From: Candidatus Competibacter denitrificans Run_A_D11
Lineage (GTDB): Bacteria; Pseudomonadota; Gammaproteobacteria; Competibacterales; Competibacteraceae
DNA length: 64,000 bases
NCBI RefSeq assembly: GCF_001051235.1
Contig: NZ_CBTJ020000055.1
Span: forward strand, 1-64,000
Reading direction: 5' to 3'
The notes beneath the pieces were generated by a model. It did no database searches and was not told the DNA's origin. It saw only the letters and a list, made by a program, of their open reading frames with translations. A program made the position numbers and the translations under genes. This document shows positions 26,173 through 34,946 of this stretch, piece after piece. Within the stretch, counting starts at the first letter, position 1. The number at the start of each line of letters is the position of its first letter.

Positions 26173-26846
26173 TAAATCGCCTTCCAGCGCGTTTGGTATA
26201 ACGGCTCGGCTGGCGGTTGCGGTTCGGGCGCCATCGGCTGCATCGTGACCCACAGTTCACCCCGAGCCGGCTCCGTCACACCCGCTGGCATCGGCAAGGT
26301 GCGGGCGCTGCCGTCGTCCGGTAAGACACCGAGCATCATCGGCGGCGAATCGGCGGGCTTTAGCCAGAGGAAACAGCGCTGGTCGGGCGGCATCGCCATC
26401 GGTCGCGGGTTGCTGACGTACAAACGGCCATCGTCCACCCGCGCCACCGTCCACAGCAATTCTTGCTGCTTGCCCCGGATCGCGGCAAACCTCATGTCGG
26501 CTTCTTGCGGTATGTCGGCCAGTTGCGGCGCCAGCACCCCAACCGCCGCTAGCACCCCAGCCGCCGCCAAACCGCGCCAAAACGTTAGGCTATTCCACCA
26601 TGAAGGGCGCTGCTCGCTGGGAAACAGTCGCTGCTGAAGGTTGTTCCAAACGTCCGTCGGCGGTAAAGCGGGTGAGCTGGCGACCGCCAGCCGGTTCAAG
26701 CGGCGCTCCCAGTCCGTCACCGCTCGCTGCAACGCCGGATGTGCCGGTAGTAGCCGCTCAAACCGACGACGGGCGCTGCCATGCAGGGTGCCAAGCACAT
26801 ATTCAGCCGCCAACTGGTCGCGCCAAAAGGAATGCAGATAATTCAT
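26172..26846 (-). CDS. RskA-like anti-sigma factor
   Basis: The 224-residue protein is of the anti-sigma-K (RskA) type. The N-terminal cytoplasmic helical domain (1-70: LAAEYVLGTLHGSARRRFERL, ALQRAVTDWERRLNRL) should bind the sigma factor. One membrane segment lies at about 87-107 (FWRGLAAAGVLAAVGVL). The periplasmic domain contains the RskA-like LLWTVARVDDGRLYVSNPRPM, CFLWLKPADSPPMMLGVLPDDG and GELWVTMQP. There is no zinc-binding HxxxCxxC, so control is probably by regulated proteolysis or periplasmic interaction. Its ATG overlaps the sigma stop by four bases (ATGA), the usual coupling of sigma and anti-sigma. Confidence 0.85.
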   Translation of the reverse strand: MNYLHSFWRDQLAAEYVLGTLHGSARRRFERLLPAHPALQRAVTDWERRLNRLAVASSPALPPTDVWNNLQQRLFPSEQRPSWWNSLTFWRGLAAAGVLAAVGVLAPQLADIPQEADMRFAAIRGKQQELLWTVARVDDGRLYVSNPRPMAMPPDQRCFLWLKPADSPPMMLGVLPDDGSARTLPMPAGVTEPARGELWVTMQPMAPEPQPPAEPLYQTRWKAI

Positions 26847-27400
26847 GCCGCTTCCCCCAAGCAGATTTTCAGGCGTTGCAGGCTGCGCCGCACCCAGGCT
26901 TTGACGGTTCCCAACGGACGATCCAGTGACTGGGCGATGGCGTCGTGGGTCAGACCTTCAAAGTAAGCCAACAGCACGGCACGGCGTGGTTCTGCCTCCA
27001 GCCCCTCCAGACAGCGGACCAGCGCATGGTCACCCTGCTCAAGATGCAGTTGCTCTTCAGGGCTTAAGCCGGGAGCCGCGACATGCTCCCAACCTGCGTC
27101 GTCCAATTCGGCATGGTGGCGATGCTCACCCCGCCGCAACCGGTCGATGGTCAGATGGCGGACGATGCTGCCCATCCAAGTCAGCGGCTGGCCTAGCGCA
27201 GGTCGGTAATCACCCGCGCGTTGCCAAATACGAACGAAACCCTCCTGCAACAGATCAGCCGCTAATTCCCGGTCATGGGTCAGTTTTAGCAGCAAGCCGT
27301 ATAAGACTGGCGAAGCCTGCCGGTAAAGCCTTTCGAAAGCGTGGCGATCACGCAAGGCACAGCGAGCGAGCAGGTCAACCAGCGAATCGGGAGTGGCCAT
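26843..27400 (-). CDS. ECF sigma-70 family RNA polymerase sigma factor (SigK-like)
   Basis: The 185-residue ECF sigma factor has region 2 (HAFERLYRQASPVLYGLLLK, ADLLQEGFVRIWQRAGDYRP, TWMGSIVRHLTIDRLRR) and region 4 (RAVLLAYFEGLTHDAIAQSL followed by DRPLGTVKAWVRRSLQRLK) joined by a short linker. The ATG at 27400 is family-typical; a longer upstream frame exists but matches nothing. A -10-like TATACT occurs about 50 bases upstream. It is followed by its RskA-like anti-sigma and preceded 130 bases upstream by bufC on the same strand. It probably drives the bufferin operon and itself. Confidence 0.88.
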   Translation of the reverse strand: MATPDSLVDLLARCALRDRHAFERLYRQASPVLYGLLLKLTHDRELAADLLQEGFVRIWQRAGDYRPALGQPLTWMGSIVRHLTIDRLRRGEHRHHAELDDAGWEHVAAPGLSPEEQLHLEQGDHALVRCLEGLEAEPRRAVLLAYFEGLTHDAIAQSLDRPLGTVKAWVRRSLQRLKICLGEAA

Positions 27401-27530
27401 ACAAGAGATTCGAGCGGTTACGGGGATCTTATCGAGGCAGTATAAGCGGGATCGGCCCGATTCGCCGCCCAATCCCACCATCGGCCATAAAGCCGATTTT
27501 TCCAGGATGGTACTCGCAATGTACTCAGAC

Positions 27531-28322
27531 TCAATGGCCGAGCGCATTGCCATTATGCTGGTCGGAGATCGCCAGCACCTCTTGGTTCAGAAATCGGGCA
27601 AGCGCGGTGGCGAGATCGAAGGTTGCATCGTCCCCAGCAGCCGTTTCCGCCGCCTCGGCTAACGGGCGATGCGCTGCGAACGCAGTCAACAGCACAAATT
27701 CTCCGGCAGATAATGGTTGCTGAACCACTGCGTTCTTTAGCCGCCATACTAGGACGGATTGCGCGTGTTTGAGATCGACAGCATCCAGTGGCCCGCCGTT
27801 AGGCTGGTGAGCGTCCCAAATTGCGTGAATCGGCCACCGTGATTGCAGTAAGCGAACTGAAGGGTGTAGCCAGATCGATAAACCAGGCAATTGCTCAGGT
27901 GGCACAGCGGCCAGTCGGGTAGGGGTTAACAGCGGCGCTTCAGGCGCGAATAACGCCTCATTACGCGCCCACTCCAGTCGAGCGATATCCGCCAGCCAAG
28001 GTAAATCGGCCAGGGGTTGAAATGCGGCCAGAAACCCAGGGAACCCTCCACCATAAGCGTACAAGACCGGCCGCTGGGGTGGATGTTGGGCCACGAAGGT
28101 CAAGCCGACTGCAGTAAAACATGCCTCGCCGATTAACTGGCGACTCACAGGAAACGCCGCTTCCAGCACGTTCAGTAGGGCATGACGGACGTTATTGCGA
28201 TAGACGGCCAACCGTCGTTCACGTTCTCCAGTCGGACCGGCTAACAAGGCTAACAAGGCAGGATCGGGGCTGTGAGCCAGCATTGCCTGGTGCAGGCTGG
28301 TTTGCAATTCAACCCATCGCAT
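27531..28322 (-). CDS. bufC: BufC/HvfC-type partner protein (DUF2063)
   Basis: The N-terminal domain matches DUF2063 ([71 protein letters not shown]) and is followed by a winged or helical C-terminal domain. In characterised bufferin and methanobactin-like systems this protein pairs with the DUF692 enzyme and helps bind the precursor. I chose the ATG at 28322, which overlaps the bufB stop by 14 bases, over one at 28346. The tight overlap supports a BufB-BufC complex. No obvious defect is seen. Confidence 0.82.
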   Translation of the reverse strand: MRWVELQTSLHQAMLAHSPDPALLALLAGPTGERERRLAVYRNNVRHALLNVLEAAFPVSRQLIGEACFTAVGLTFVAQHPPQRPVLYAYGGGFPGFLAAFQPLADLPWLADIARLEWARNEALFAPEAPLLTPTRLAAVPPEQLPGLSIWLHPSVRLLQSRWPIHAIWDAHQPNGGPLDAVDLKHAQSVLVWRLKNAVVQQPLSAGEFVLLTAFAAHRPLAEAAETAAGDDATFDLATALARFLNQEVLAISDQHNGNALGH

Positions 28323-29172
28323 GATTGATCTCGCGGAGGTAGACATTCGCCCGCTCAGCCTCGGCTATGAGCACGGGCAGCGTGGGAATATCGGTGTCCC
28401 ATTCCACCAGCACCGGCTTGGGACCGGTGCGGCTCAACGCCGCCGCCAGTAAATCCCAAACCGGCTCAGCGACGGCCGAACCGTGATCGTCGATCAGTAA
28501 TTCACTGCCAGTGATAACTACCCGTGCATGGCCAGCAATATGAATTTCACCGACCGCCTTGAGTGGCAATCGAGCCAGTGGCGCTACCGGATCGGTTCCG
28601 TGGTTCCGCGCACTGACGTACAGGTTGTTGACATCAAGCAACAGGCCACAGCCGGTGCGGTGTACCAGCTCAGCTAGAAAATCGGCCTCATCCCAGTCAG
28701 CTTCGCTAAAACGTAGGTACGTCGCCGGGTTTTCAAGCAATAAGCGCCGACCCAACGCTTCTTGGGCAAGATCCAGATTGTTAGCGACCACCTGTAAAGT
28801 TTCGTGGGTGTAGGGCAATGGCAGTAAATCAGCCAAAAACGTGCCATCCGGGGCTGTTGACCATGCCAGATGCTCAGAGACCAGTTCCGGCTCGAAACGG
28901 TCGTAAAGCGCCCGCAATCGTGCTAGATGCGCCCGATCCAGACCCTCCGCCGAACCCAGCGATAAACCCACCCCGTGACAGCTCAGCGGATAATCGCCGC
29001 GCAGTCGCTCCAAGGCGGCTACGCGGGGACCGCCAGGCGCAAGATAGTTTTCGCTGTGAATCTCCAGCCACGCCACCGGTTGGGATGCGGCCAGAAATTC
29101 TGGTAGATGCGGATGGCGCAGTCCGATTCCCGCTTGGTTGGGAAGGGCGGCACGATTGCGGGTTGGCGTCAT
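28309..29172 (-). CDS. bufB: BufB-type multinuclear non-heme iron oxidative enzyme (DUF692)
   Basis: The 287-residue TIM-barrel protein is of the DUF692/MNIO family. Metal-ligand segments are visible: [65 protein letters not shown] and LVEWDTDIP. Known members use iron to convert precursor cysteines to oxazolone/thioamide (MbnB) or 5-thiooxazole (bufferins). The gene begins 5 bases after bufA1 and overlaps bufC, as in other bufABC operons. The substrate is almost certainly the four-Cys DUF2282 peptide next door. Confidence 0.88.
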   Translation of the reverse strand: MTPTRNRAALPNQAGIGLRHPHLPEFLAASQPVAWLEIHSENYLAPGGPRVAALERLRGDYPLSCHGVGLSLGSAEGLDRAHLARLRALYDRFEPELVSEHLAWSTAPDGTFLADLLPLPYTHETLQVVANNLDLAQEALGRRLLLENPATYLRFSEADWDEADFLAELVHRTGCGLLLDVNNLYVSARNHGTDPVAPLARLPLKAVGEIHIAGHARVVITGSELLIDDHGSAVAEPVWDLLAAALSRTGPKPVLVEWDTDIPTLPVLIAEAERANVYLREINHAMG

Positions 29173-29177
29173 ATCGT

Positions 29178-29468
29178 TCAGCTAGCCGCCGGCTTGCCCT
29201 GTCCCTTAAACGCTTTCGTCTGGCCACCCATCTTTTCACAGGTTCCTTTAGCGACGTATTTCCAATCTTGGCCATCGTAGTTAGCGGTTGCTTTACCACC
29301 GCAGTCGTGTGTGCCCGCAGCGCTGGCACAGTCGTTCTCGCCGGCTTTGGCGACTCCGTAGCATTGGTCTTTACCGTCTTTGGCGGCTAGCGCAGGGGTG
29401 GCGACTAGGCTTAAGGCACCAGCGACGGCAGCGGCTAGAGCGAATTGGCTGAAAGTGGTCTTCGTCAT
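29178..29468 (-). CDS. bufA1: Bufferin-type precursor (DUF2282, BufA1)
   Basis: This is a 96-residue precursor with a Sec signal peptide ([20 protein letters not shown]) and a Cys-rich mature part. Cys36 ([16 protein letters not shown]), Cys47, Cys56 (THDCGG) and Cys77 (KGTCEKMGG) match the four conserved cysteines of DUF2282. In characterised bufferins (Caulobacter) the two central cysteines become 5-thiooxazoles and the exported product binds copper in the periplasm. AAGGAAAC precedes the ATG. It is the first gene of the operon. The metal bound here is not proven by sequence. Confidence 0.88.
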   Translation of the reverse strand: MTKTTFSQFALAAAVAGALSLVATPALAAKDGKDQCYGVAKAGENDCASAAGTHDCGGKATANYDGQDWKYVAKGTCEKMGGQTKAFKGQGKPAAS

Positions 29469-29776
29469 CTTCAGTTTCCTTCAAGGTTGGGAAATACCGA
29501 TTCGATTGATCCGGCTTGATGGTTTACGTGATGGATGCTGATTTGGATGCGGGAATCTTCGGAAATTTTATGATCGGTTCGGTTCGTTGGCTATTTTCCG
29601 GTAGCCGGATACCGTTTTGCAGGGACATTTTCCGTCGGTTGCGTCGGTTTTTGGGTTTTGGGTTTTTCCGAAAAACGACGACGACGACGCTCGTTTAAGT
29701 CGTTTAAATATGTTTAAAAGAACGTTTAAAGAATGTTTAGGGTGCGAATTTACTTTAAAAATCATATATTTATAAG

Positions 29777-29917
29777 ACGTAATGTCCCCGTTTATGGGAC
29801 GTAATGTCCCCGTTTATGGGACGTAATGTCCCCGTTTATGGGACGTAATGTCCCCGTTTATGGGACGTAATGTCCCCGTTTATGGGATAAAAATTAAAAT
29901 GTCCCCGTTTATGGGAT
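29777..29917 (+). repeat. Replication iterons: five exact tandem 22-bp repeats plus one
   Basis: Five contiguous 22-base units start at 29777, 29799, 29821, 29843 and 29865. Each contains GTCCCCGTTTATGGG, so successive units form GTCCCCGTTTATGGGAC with 5-bp inverted ends. A sixth core lies at 29900-29917 after an AT spacer. The 22-bp period (two helical turns) is the hallmark of iterons bound on one DNA face by Rep_3-type initiators. Confidence 0.92.
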
Positions 29918-30160
29918 TTTTTCCCAAAATTTCACGCGAATTTTAAATTATTTCTTTTTTAATCAATTTTTTATTCTTTTATTGACTCTGCGTGCCATTG
30001 AAACCTATGAATCAAGCGGTGGCCTTGATGGATGAAAGGGTTGCTCAGCCGTCGTGGGTCGGGATTGCCCTTGATGCTCAGCGAAATGTCCCCGTTTATG
30101 GGATAAGAATGTCCCCATTGATTTTTTTCAACCAGGGGACATTTTTGGTAAACTAACTCA
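29885..30160 (+). other. Plasmid-type origin region between iterons and rep gene
   Basis: An AT-rich tract at 29917-29992 (TTTCTTTTTTAATCAATTTT etc.) lies beside the iterons and is a good candidate for the DNA-unwinding element. Two more iteron cores occur near the rep start: 30086-30103 (ATGTCCCCGTTTATGGGA) and a partial one at 30108-30118. An inverted half, GGGGACATTTT, lies at 30136-30146. Copies overlapping the rep promoter would allow autoregulation. I see no consensus DnaA box. Confidence 0.7.
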
Positions 30161-31558
30161 ATGGCACGCAGCAGAGAAAGACGCGGCAGCGTGGATGCGG
30201 CACGTAGGATGGTCGTGACCGATTTGGCCGACCAGAATCTCAAAAAGCATGTCGCCGCCATCCACATCAACAACAGGCTAACGCTGACCCAGCGCAAAGC
30301 CTCGAATGTGCTTTTGTACAATGCTTACGAAAGCCTGTTGACCGCGCGCGTCCATCGGATTCGCGTGAAGGATTTAGCCGAAGCCATCGGGTTTAACACC
30401 CACAATCTAGACCCCCTCAAGGAAGCCTTGAAGACACTGGCTCGGACCATACTGGAATGGAACATCCTGGACGAAGAGGGGCGCCAAGAAGAATGGGGCG
30501 CGACCACCTTGCTGGCGCAAGCGGTCATCAAAGGCGGTTACTGCGTGTATGCCTACAGTCCAGAGCTGTGCGAAAAGCTCTATCGGCCAGAGATTTACGC
30601 GCTCCTCAATCTGAGCATCCAGCGCAAGTTCAGTAGCAGCTACGCGCTGGCTCTCTACGAGAATTGTCTGCGCTACCGGCGGATCGGGACCACGGGCTGG
30701 ATCGGCCTGGATATCCTGAAACGACTGTTGGGGATCGGTGATACCGACGGCTATTATCAAGATTTTCGCAAGTTCAACGATAAAGTGATTAAGCCAGCGG
30801 TACGGCAAGTAAACGATACTTCTGATTTGCTGCTAGAAATCGATTATCAGCGCGACCGGCGCAGAGTCTCGGCGGTGCGGTTTCGGGTGAGTGATAACCC
30901 GCAGATGCTGTTATTTGCCCAGCATCAGGCCGCGATTGCCATGGCGGGAGATGCTCCCGTGGCGGAAGATCTGCCCGTCGAAGATAACCCAGAGCAGCGC
31001 CTCGAACATCAGGAGCAATTGCGCGCGCGGCTGTCGGCGTTTGGGCTGAGCGCCCGCCAGATCCGTATTGCGTTGGCTAGCCACCCGCCGAGCTATTTGG
31101 AAGGTAATCTTACGGTGGTCGAACGCGATTTGGCTGCCGGGAAAGTACATAACTTGCCAGCTTATCTGTTGGCGGCGTTGCGGGAGGATTACCGACCGGC
31201 AGCGGAGCCGAGCCGTAGTCCGCCTGCCACACCGAACCCCAGCGCTGATCTGCCGCAGCAACTGCAGTCGGAGCAGGTGGCAGTAGAGGTTTCCGATGCG
31301 CGATTTTTGGCGGCACGCTTGCAAGCGGCACTCGACCGGCTTAGCACTGCCGACCGGGAAGCGCTTGAAGCTGCATACATTACCCGACTGGAGCAGGGCG
31401 ATGGGTTTGAAACCCAGCTAATTTTGGGGCTGTATCGTAAAAACGGCCTGAACAGCAAAATTGTGGAAAGTCATTTTCGGGCTTTTGCGCGTGAGCGCCT
31501 GTTAAACTCTGTCAGCGATACCGAAATTGTCGCTGGCGTGGCGGACAAGAACGAATAG
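30161..31558 (+). CDS. Rep_3-family replication initiator protein
   Basis: The 465-residue protein is of the RepB/RepE (Rep_3, PF01051-like) type. The N-terminal winged helix includes NNRLTLTQRKASNVLLYNAY and VKDLAEAIGFNTHNLDPLKE. The second winged helix includes IYALLNLSIQRKFSSSYALA and the family-typical LYENCLRYRRIGTTGWIGLD. A basic C-terminal extension of about 190 residues follows (LSARQIRIALASHPPSYLEG, TRLEQGDGFETQLIL). It looks intact and starts 14 bases past the last iteron-like half site. It should bind the upstream iterons and open the origin. No partition or mobilisation genes lie nearby. Confidence 0.88.
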   Translation: MARSRERRGSVDAARRMVVTDLADQNLKKHVAAIHINNRLTLTQRKASNVLLYNAYESLLTARVHRIRVKDLAEAIGFNTHNLDPLKEALKTLARTILEWNILDEEGRQEEWGATTLLAQAVIKGGYCVYAYSPELCEKLYRPEIYALLNLSIQRKFSSSYALALYENCLRYRRIGTTGWIGLDILKRLLGIGDTDGYYQDFRKFNDKVIKPAVRQVNDTSDLLLEIDYQRDRRRVSAVRFRVSDNPQMLLFAQHQAAIAMAGDAPVAEDLPVEDNPEQRLEHQEQLRARLSAFGLSARQIRIALASHPPSYLEGNLTVVERDLAAGKVHNLPAYLLAALREDYRPAAEPSRSPPATPNPSADLPQQLQSEQVAVEVSDARFLAARLQAALDRLSTADREALEAAYITRLEQGDGFETQLILGLYRKNGLNSKIVESHFRAFARERLLNSVSDTEIVAGVADKNE

Positions 31559-31628
31559 AGTGGCTGGTGAACGGGCGGTGTTAATGCCTTGACGTGCTGA
31601 ATCGGAAGGACGATAGGAGAGAAATCCG

Positions 31629-34445
31629 ATGAGCGAGTATCGGAAGGGATCAAATCGCCAGGCTGAGAGTCGGTCGGATCGACTGGGCAGCATAACGCAG
31701 ATTATCGGACGTCCGTGGGCTTTGGCAGTGATGGCGTTGCTTGGCTGCTGGTGGCTATCTGTGGCGGTCGGGGCCCAACCCATCACCCCCAATGATGCCG
31801 GAGATCGATTCTATTGGGGTTACTTCGTCGGCGGTGGCTTGCTGCTGGCAGGGCTTTTTGGCATACCGGTTGTCATGCTTGCGGGCCAGCGCCGCCAGCT
31901 CATGCTAGAGCGGGAGCGGTTGAGCGACCGCCTTTTCGCCCTGACGACCCGCCAGCAGGAGTTGGAGGCGGAGATCGAGCGCCAGCGTCAGGGAGCCGCT
32001 CGCCAGCGCGGGCTGGAAATCGAAATCGAGCAATTACGGCGTGCTGGTCGTGAATTTGAAGCGGAAATCGAGCGCCTGCGTCAGAGAACCGCTCGCCAGC
32101 GCGAGTTAGAGGCGGAGACTCAGAGGCTACGTCAAGGCACCACTCGTCAGCGCGAGTTGGAAATCGAAGTGGAGCAATTGCGCCAAAATCTGGCCGGCAA
32201 ACAGAAACTGGAGGCCGAGACCGAGCGCTTGCGGCAAGATCTCGCCTGCCATTGGGAACTAGAGGTCGAGGTCGAGCAACTGCGCAAGGAGGCCGCCAGC
32301 CAGCGACAATTGGAGGAAGAAATCCGTCGGCTGAGGCAGAATTTGGAAACCCTGCGCGATAGCGAGCAGCGCTTCCGGACCCTCACGCAGCAACTGCCGG
32401 TCGGTATCTTCATGGCCGATCTTCAGGGTCAGTGTCGTTATGTCAACGAGCGCTGGTGCCAGATGACCGGGTTGGCTGCCGAGCAAACCGTCGGCTTGCC
32501 ATGGACGCACGCTTTGCACCCGGACGACCGTGATCAGGTCGAGAAAATCTGGCGGCAAGCGCTCGACAAGGGGAGCGAGTTCGTAGTCGATCACCGCTTT
32601 AAGACGCCGACTGGCCGCGATGTATGGATGGATACTCGCGCGGTGCCCTTGCGGGATCGCTCCGGTCAGATTGTCTATTACCTGGGTGCGAATACCGATA
32701 TCGCGGAGCTTAAGCGCACGGAGGAAACCTTGCGCGCCAGCGAAGCTCGTTTCCGCAGCTATTTCGAGCTGCCCCTGGTGGGCATCGCCCTGACTGGTCC
32801 CGACAAGCGTTGGTGGGAAGTCAATAATCGCCTTTGTGAGATGCTGGGGTATCGGCGTTCCCAACTGCTGCAACTGACGTGGGCCGAATTGACCTATCCG
32901 GAGGATTTGGCGACTGATCTTGCCCAGTTCGAACGGGTAGCCAGCCGTCGAATCGATGGTTACTCGGTCGATAAACGGTTCATGCGCCAGGATGGTTCGC
33001 TCTTATATGCCAGCGTTTCCACTCGCTGCATCCGGCGCTCAAATGGGATGGTTGACTATTACGTGGCGCTCATACAAGACATCAGCGAACGTAAACAGGC
33101 GGAAGAGCACATCCAGCATTTGGCCCACTACGACGCCTTAACTGACCTGCCCAACCGGACTTTGCTAGGTGACCGCTTGCAACAGGTGTTGTTGCGCGCT
33201 GCGCGCGATCATACGCAAGTCGGCATCTTGCTGGTGGATCTGGATCATTTCAAGCGGATCAACGATACGTTGGATCATACCGTCGGCGATCAGCTCTTGC
33301 GCGAGGTTGGCCATCGCTTGCAGTCGTGTGTACGCGAGTGTGACACCATCTCCCGCCAGGGCGGTGATGAATTCGCGGTTGTGTTGCCTGACCTCATCAA
33401 CAACGACGAGGCACCCCGGATCGCCGAGCGGATCTTGGGGGCAATGACTGAGCCTTACCGGTTCAGTGATCATGATTTGCACATCACTTGCAGCATCGGT
33501 ATCAGCCTCTATCCTCGTGACGGTCGCAGCGCCGAAATCCTGTTAAAGAACGCTGATAATGCTTTGTATCGGGCTAAAGATCTGGGACGGAATAACTATC
33601 AGTTCTACCAGTCGGGCGCGACGATGGTGGCCCGCGAGCGGCTCACGTTGGAAAACAGTTTGCGCTATGCGGTGGATCGGCAACAACTGGAGTTGTATTA
33701 CCAGCCGAAGTGGGATTTTCACGCCAACGCCATCACCGGTGCCGAAGCATTGATCCGTTGGAATCACCCGCAGCTCGGACTATTGCCCCCGGCCCGGTTT
33801 ATTCCTATCGCCGAAGACAGCGGGCTGGTACTGGCGCTCGGTGAATGGGTGTTGCGCGCTGCCGTCCAAGAGATCGGCCAGCTCCACCAAAACGGGGCGT
33901 CTGGCTTAAGAGTGGCGGTCAATGTCTCCGCTCGACAATTCCATCAGGGTAATCTCACCACGTTGGTGCAAGGGTTGCTGACTGAGAGCGGCTTCGATCC
34001 TGGGTCCTTGGAGTTGGAGCTGACCGAAGGCATTTTGATGCACCACACCGAAGACAATATTACCGCGCTGAAATCTTTTAAAGCCATGGGAGTGCGACTG
34101 GCCATTGACGATTTTGGCACCGGTTATTCGTCGCTGGGCTATCTGCAACGGTTTCCGGTGGATGTGCTCAAGATCGACCGGTCGTTTGTGACCGAGTTGC
34201 CGAGCAACGAGAGTAATGTCGCTATCGTCGATGCCATCGTTACCTTGGCGCACGGCTTAGGTTTGTTGGTGGTCGCCGAGGGGGTGGAGACCGTCGAGCA
34301 TGTGGAGTTTTTGCGTGCTCACGGTTGTGATGAAGGCCAGGGTTATTATTTTGGCCGACCTGTGCCGTTGCTGGAATTTCAGAGCCTTTTGATGCGAGAT
34401 CGTGCCCGGTTGGCAGGTGAGGCGCTATCGGCTGTCTCGCCGTGA
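31629..34445 (+). CDS. Membrane PAS-GGDEF-EAL cyclic-di-GMP protein with long coiled coil
   Basis: This 938-residue protein has two membrane helices (about 30-48 and 62-83), a heptad-rich coiled coil of about 150 residues (EAEIERLRQ... repeated) and two PAS domains (about 240-480). GGDEF follows (RQGGDEFAV near 575; intact, with RECD inhibitory site five residues before it), then EAL (GAEALIRW near 706, ELTEGIL, DDFGTGYSSL, KIDRSFV, EGVET). Both active sites keep their key residues, so it could make and degrade c-di-GMP; in many such proteins one activity dominates. It begins 70 bases after the rep gene, with AGGAGAG upstream of its ATG. Confidence 0.92.
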   Translation: MSEYRKGSNRQAESRSDRLGSITQIIGRPWALAVMALLGCWWLSVAVGAQPITPNDAGDRFYWGYFVGGGLLLAGLFGIPVVMLAGQRRQLMLERERLSDRLFALTTRQQELEAEIERQRQGAARQRGLEIEIEQLRRAGREFEAEIERLRQRTARQRELEAETQRLRQGTTRQRELEIEVEQLRQNLAGKQKLEAETERLRQDLACHWELEVEVEQLRKEAASQRQLEEEIRRLRQNLETLRDSEQRFRTLTQQLPVGIFMADLQGQCRYVNERWCQMTGLAAEQTVGLPWTHALHPDDRDQVEKIWRQALDKGSEFVVDHRFKTPTGRDVWMDTRAVPLRDRSGQIVYYLGANTDIAELKRTEETLRASEARFRSYFELPLVGIALTGPDKRWWEVNNRLCEMLGYRRSQLLQLTWAELTYPEDLATDLAQFERVASRRIDGYSVDKRFMRQDGSLLYASVSTRCIRRSNGMVDYYVALIQDISERKQAEEHIQHLAHYDALTDLPNRTLLGDRLQQVLLRAARDHTQVGILLVDLDHFKRINDTLDHTVGDQLLREVGHRLQSCVRECDTISRQGGDEFAVVLPDLINNDEAPRIAERILGAMTEPYRFSDHDLHITCSIGISLYPRDGRSAEILLKNADNALYRAKDLGRNNYQFYQSGATMVARERLTLENSLRYAVDRQQLELYYQPKWDFHANAITGAEALIRWNHPQLGLLPPARFIPIAEDSGLVLALGEWVLRAAVQEIGQLHQNGASGLRVAVNVSARQFHQGNLTTLVQGLLTESGFDPGSLELELTEGILMHHTEDNITALKSFKAMGVRLAIDDFGTGYSSLGYLQRFPVDVLKIDRSFVTELPSNESNVAIVDAIVTLAHGLGLLVVAEGVETVEHVEFLRAHGCDEGQGYYFGRPVPLLEFQSLLMRDRARLAGEALSAVSP

Positions 34446-34570
34446 TGGTTTGTCATTTTCACCGAGCCAGTCGATTTTACTTGAACAATCTCGTGGTCCG
34501 ATAAGAGACGAGTGGTGAGCGTTTCTGGCAATCTTGAGCACCAAACTCGGTTGTTGCCCTATGAACAAAC

Positions 34571-34625
34571 TGCGTAAGCCCCAAAGAGTTTTTAAAACTG
34601 CAAGCCATATCATGGGGCTTACGCA
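34571..34625. repeat. Nested inverted repeats downstream of the GGDEF-EAL gene
   Basis: TGCGTAAGCCCC (34571-34582) and its exact complement (34614-34625) flank 31 bases that contain a second small palindrome, AGTTTTTAAAACT (about 34588-34600). The structure lies between two convergent genes. It may terminate transcription, but there is no T-tract, so a mobile-element footprint is also possible. Confidence 0.5.
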
Positions 34626-34632
34626 AAAGTGG

Positions 34633-34860
34633 TCATGAAAGGTCGCCCACTGGCTGAATGGTCCCAACGCTGGATGCCTGTGGCGTAGCGATCTTACTGT
34701 TGAAAGATCCAAGCCAATCTTCCTCATCAGGAATCGCCTTCATGGCGTTACTCCGATGAAAAAGCGGATCGTTTGCGCTCGAAGCGTACTGCATGGCGCG
34801 GATCATGGTCCCTAGACCCGTGATAAAAGTGAACGTTGAGTGAGTGTATTGCATGTTCAT
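34633..34860 (-). CDS. Small hypothetical protein
   Basis: A 75-codon frame is preceded by an ideal ribosome site (GGAGGAATCGCT before the ATG), which is the main reason to call it a gene. The product is not recognised. It reads MNMQYTHSTFTFITGLGTMI, RAMQYASSANDPLFHRSNAM, KAIPDEEDWLGSFNSK and a polar tail. There is a weakly hydrophobic N-terminal part but no clear signal peptide or cysteine. It is monocistronic, between the inverted repeat at 34571-34625 and the SDR gene. A regulatory or stress role is possible but unsupported. Confidence 0.55.
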   Translation of the reverse strand: MNMQYTHSTFTFITGLGTMIRAMQYASSANDPLFHRSNAMKAIPDEEDWLGSFNSKIATPQASSVGTIQPVGDLS

Positions 34861-34946
34861 AGCGATTCCTCCGTACTGCGAAAAACACTAACCAACATGG
34901 AGTTGCTAATCCTGCGCCCGCCGCAGGAGCCCGGCACTAATACGCC

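Noticed and set aside
27401..27553. N-terminal extension of the ECF sigma factor to 27553
   Set aside because: The extension matches nothing in ECF sigma factors, and ATG 27400 gives the normal length.
29568..29765. 65-codon minus-strand frame upstream of bufA1
   Set aside because: Low-complexity Lys/Ser-rich product with no ribosome site, lying in the gap between iterons and bufA1; likely chance.
29777..29917. CRISPR array as an explanation of the tandem repeats
   Set aside because: The repeats are contiguous 22-bp units without spacers and sit beside a Rep_3 gene, so they are iterons.
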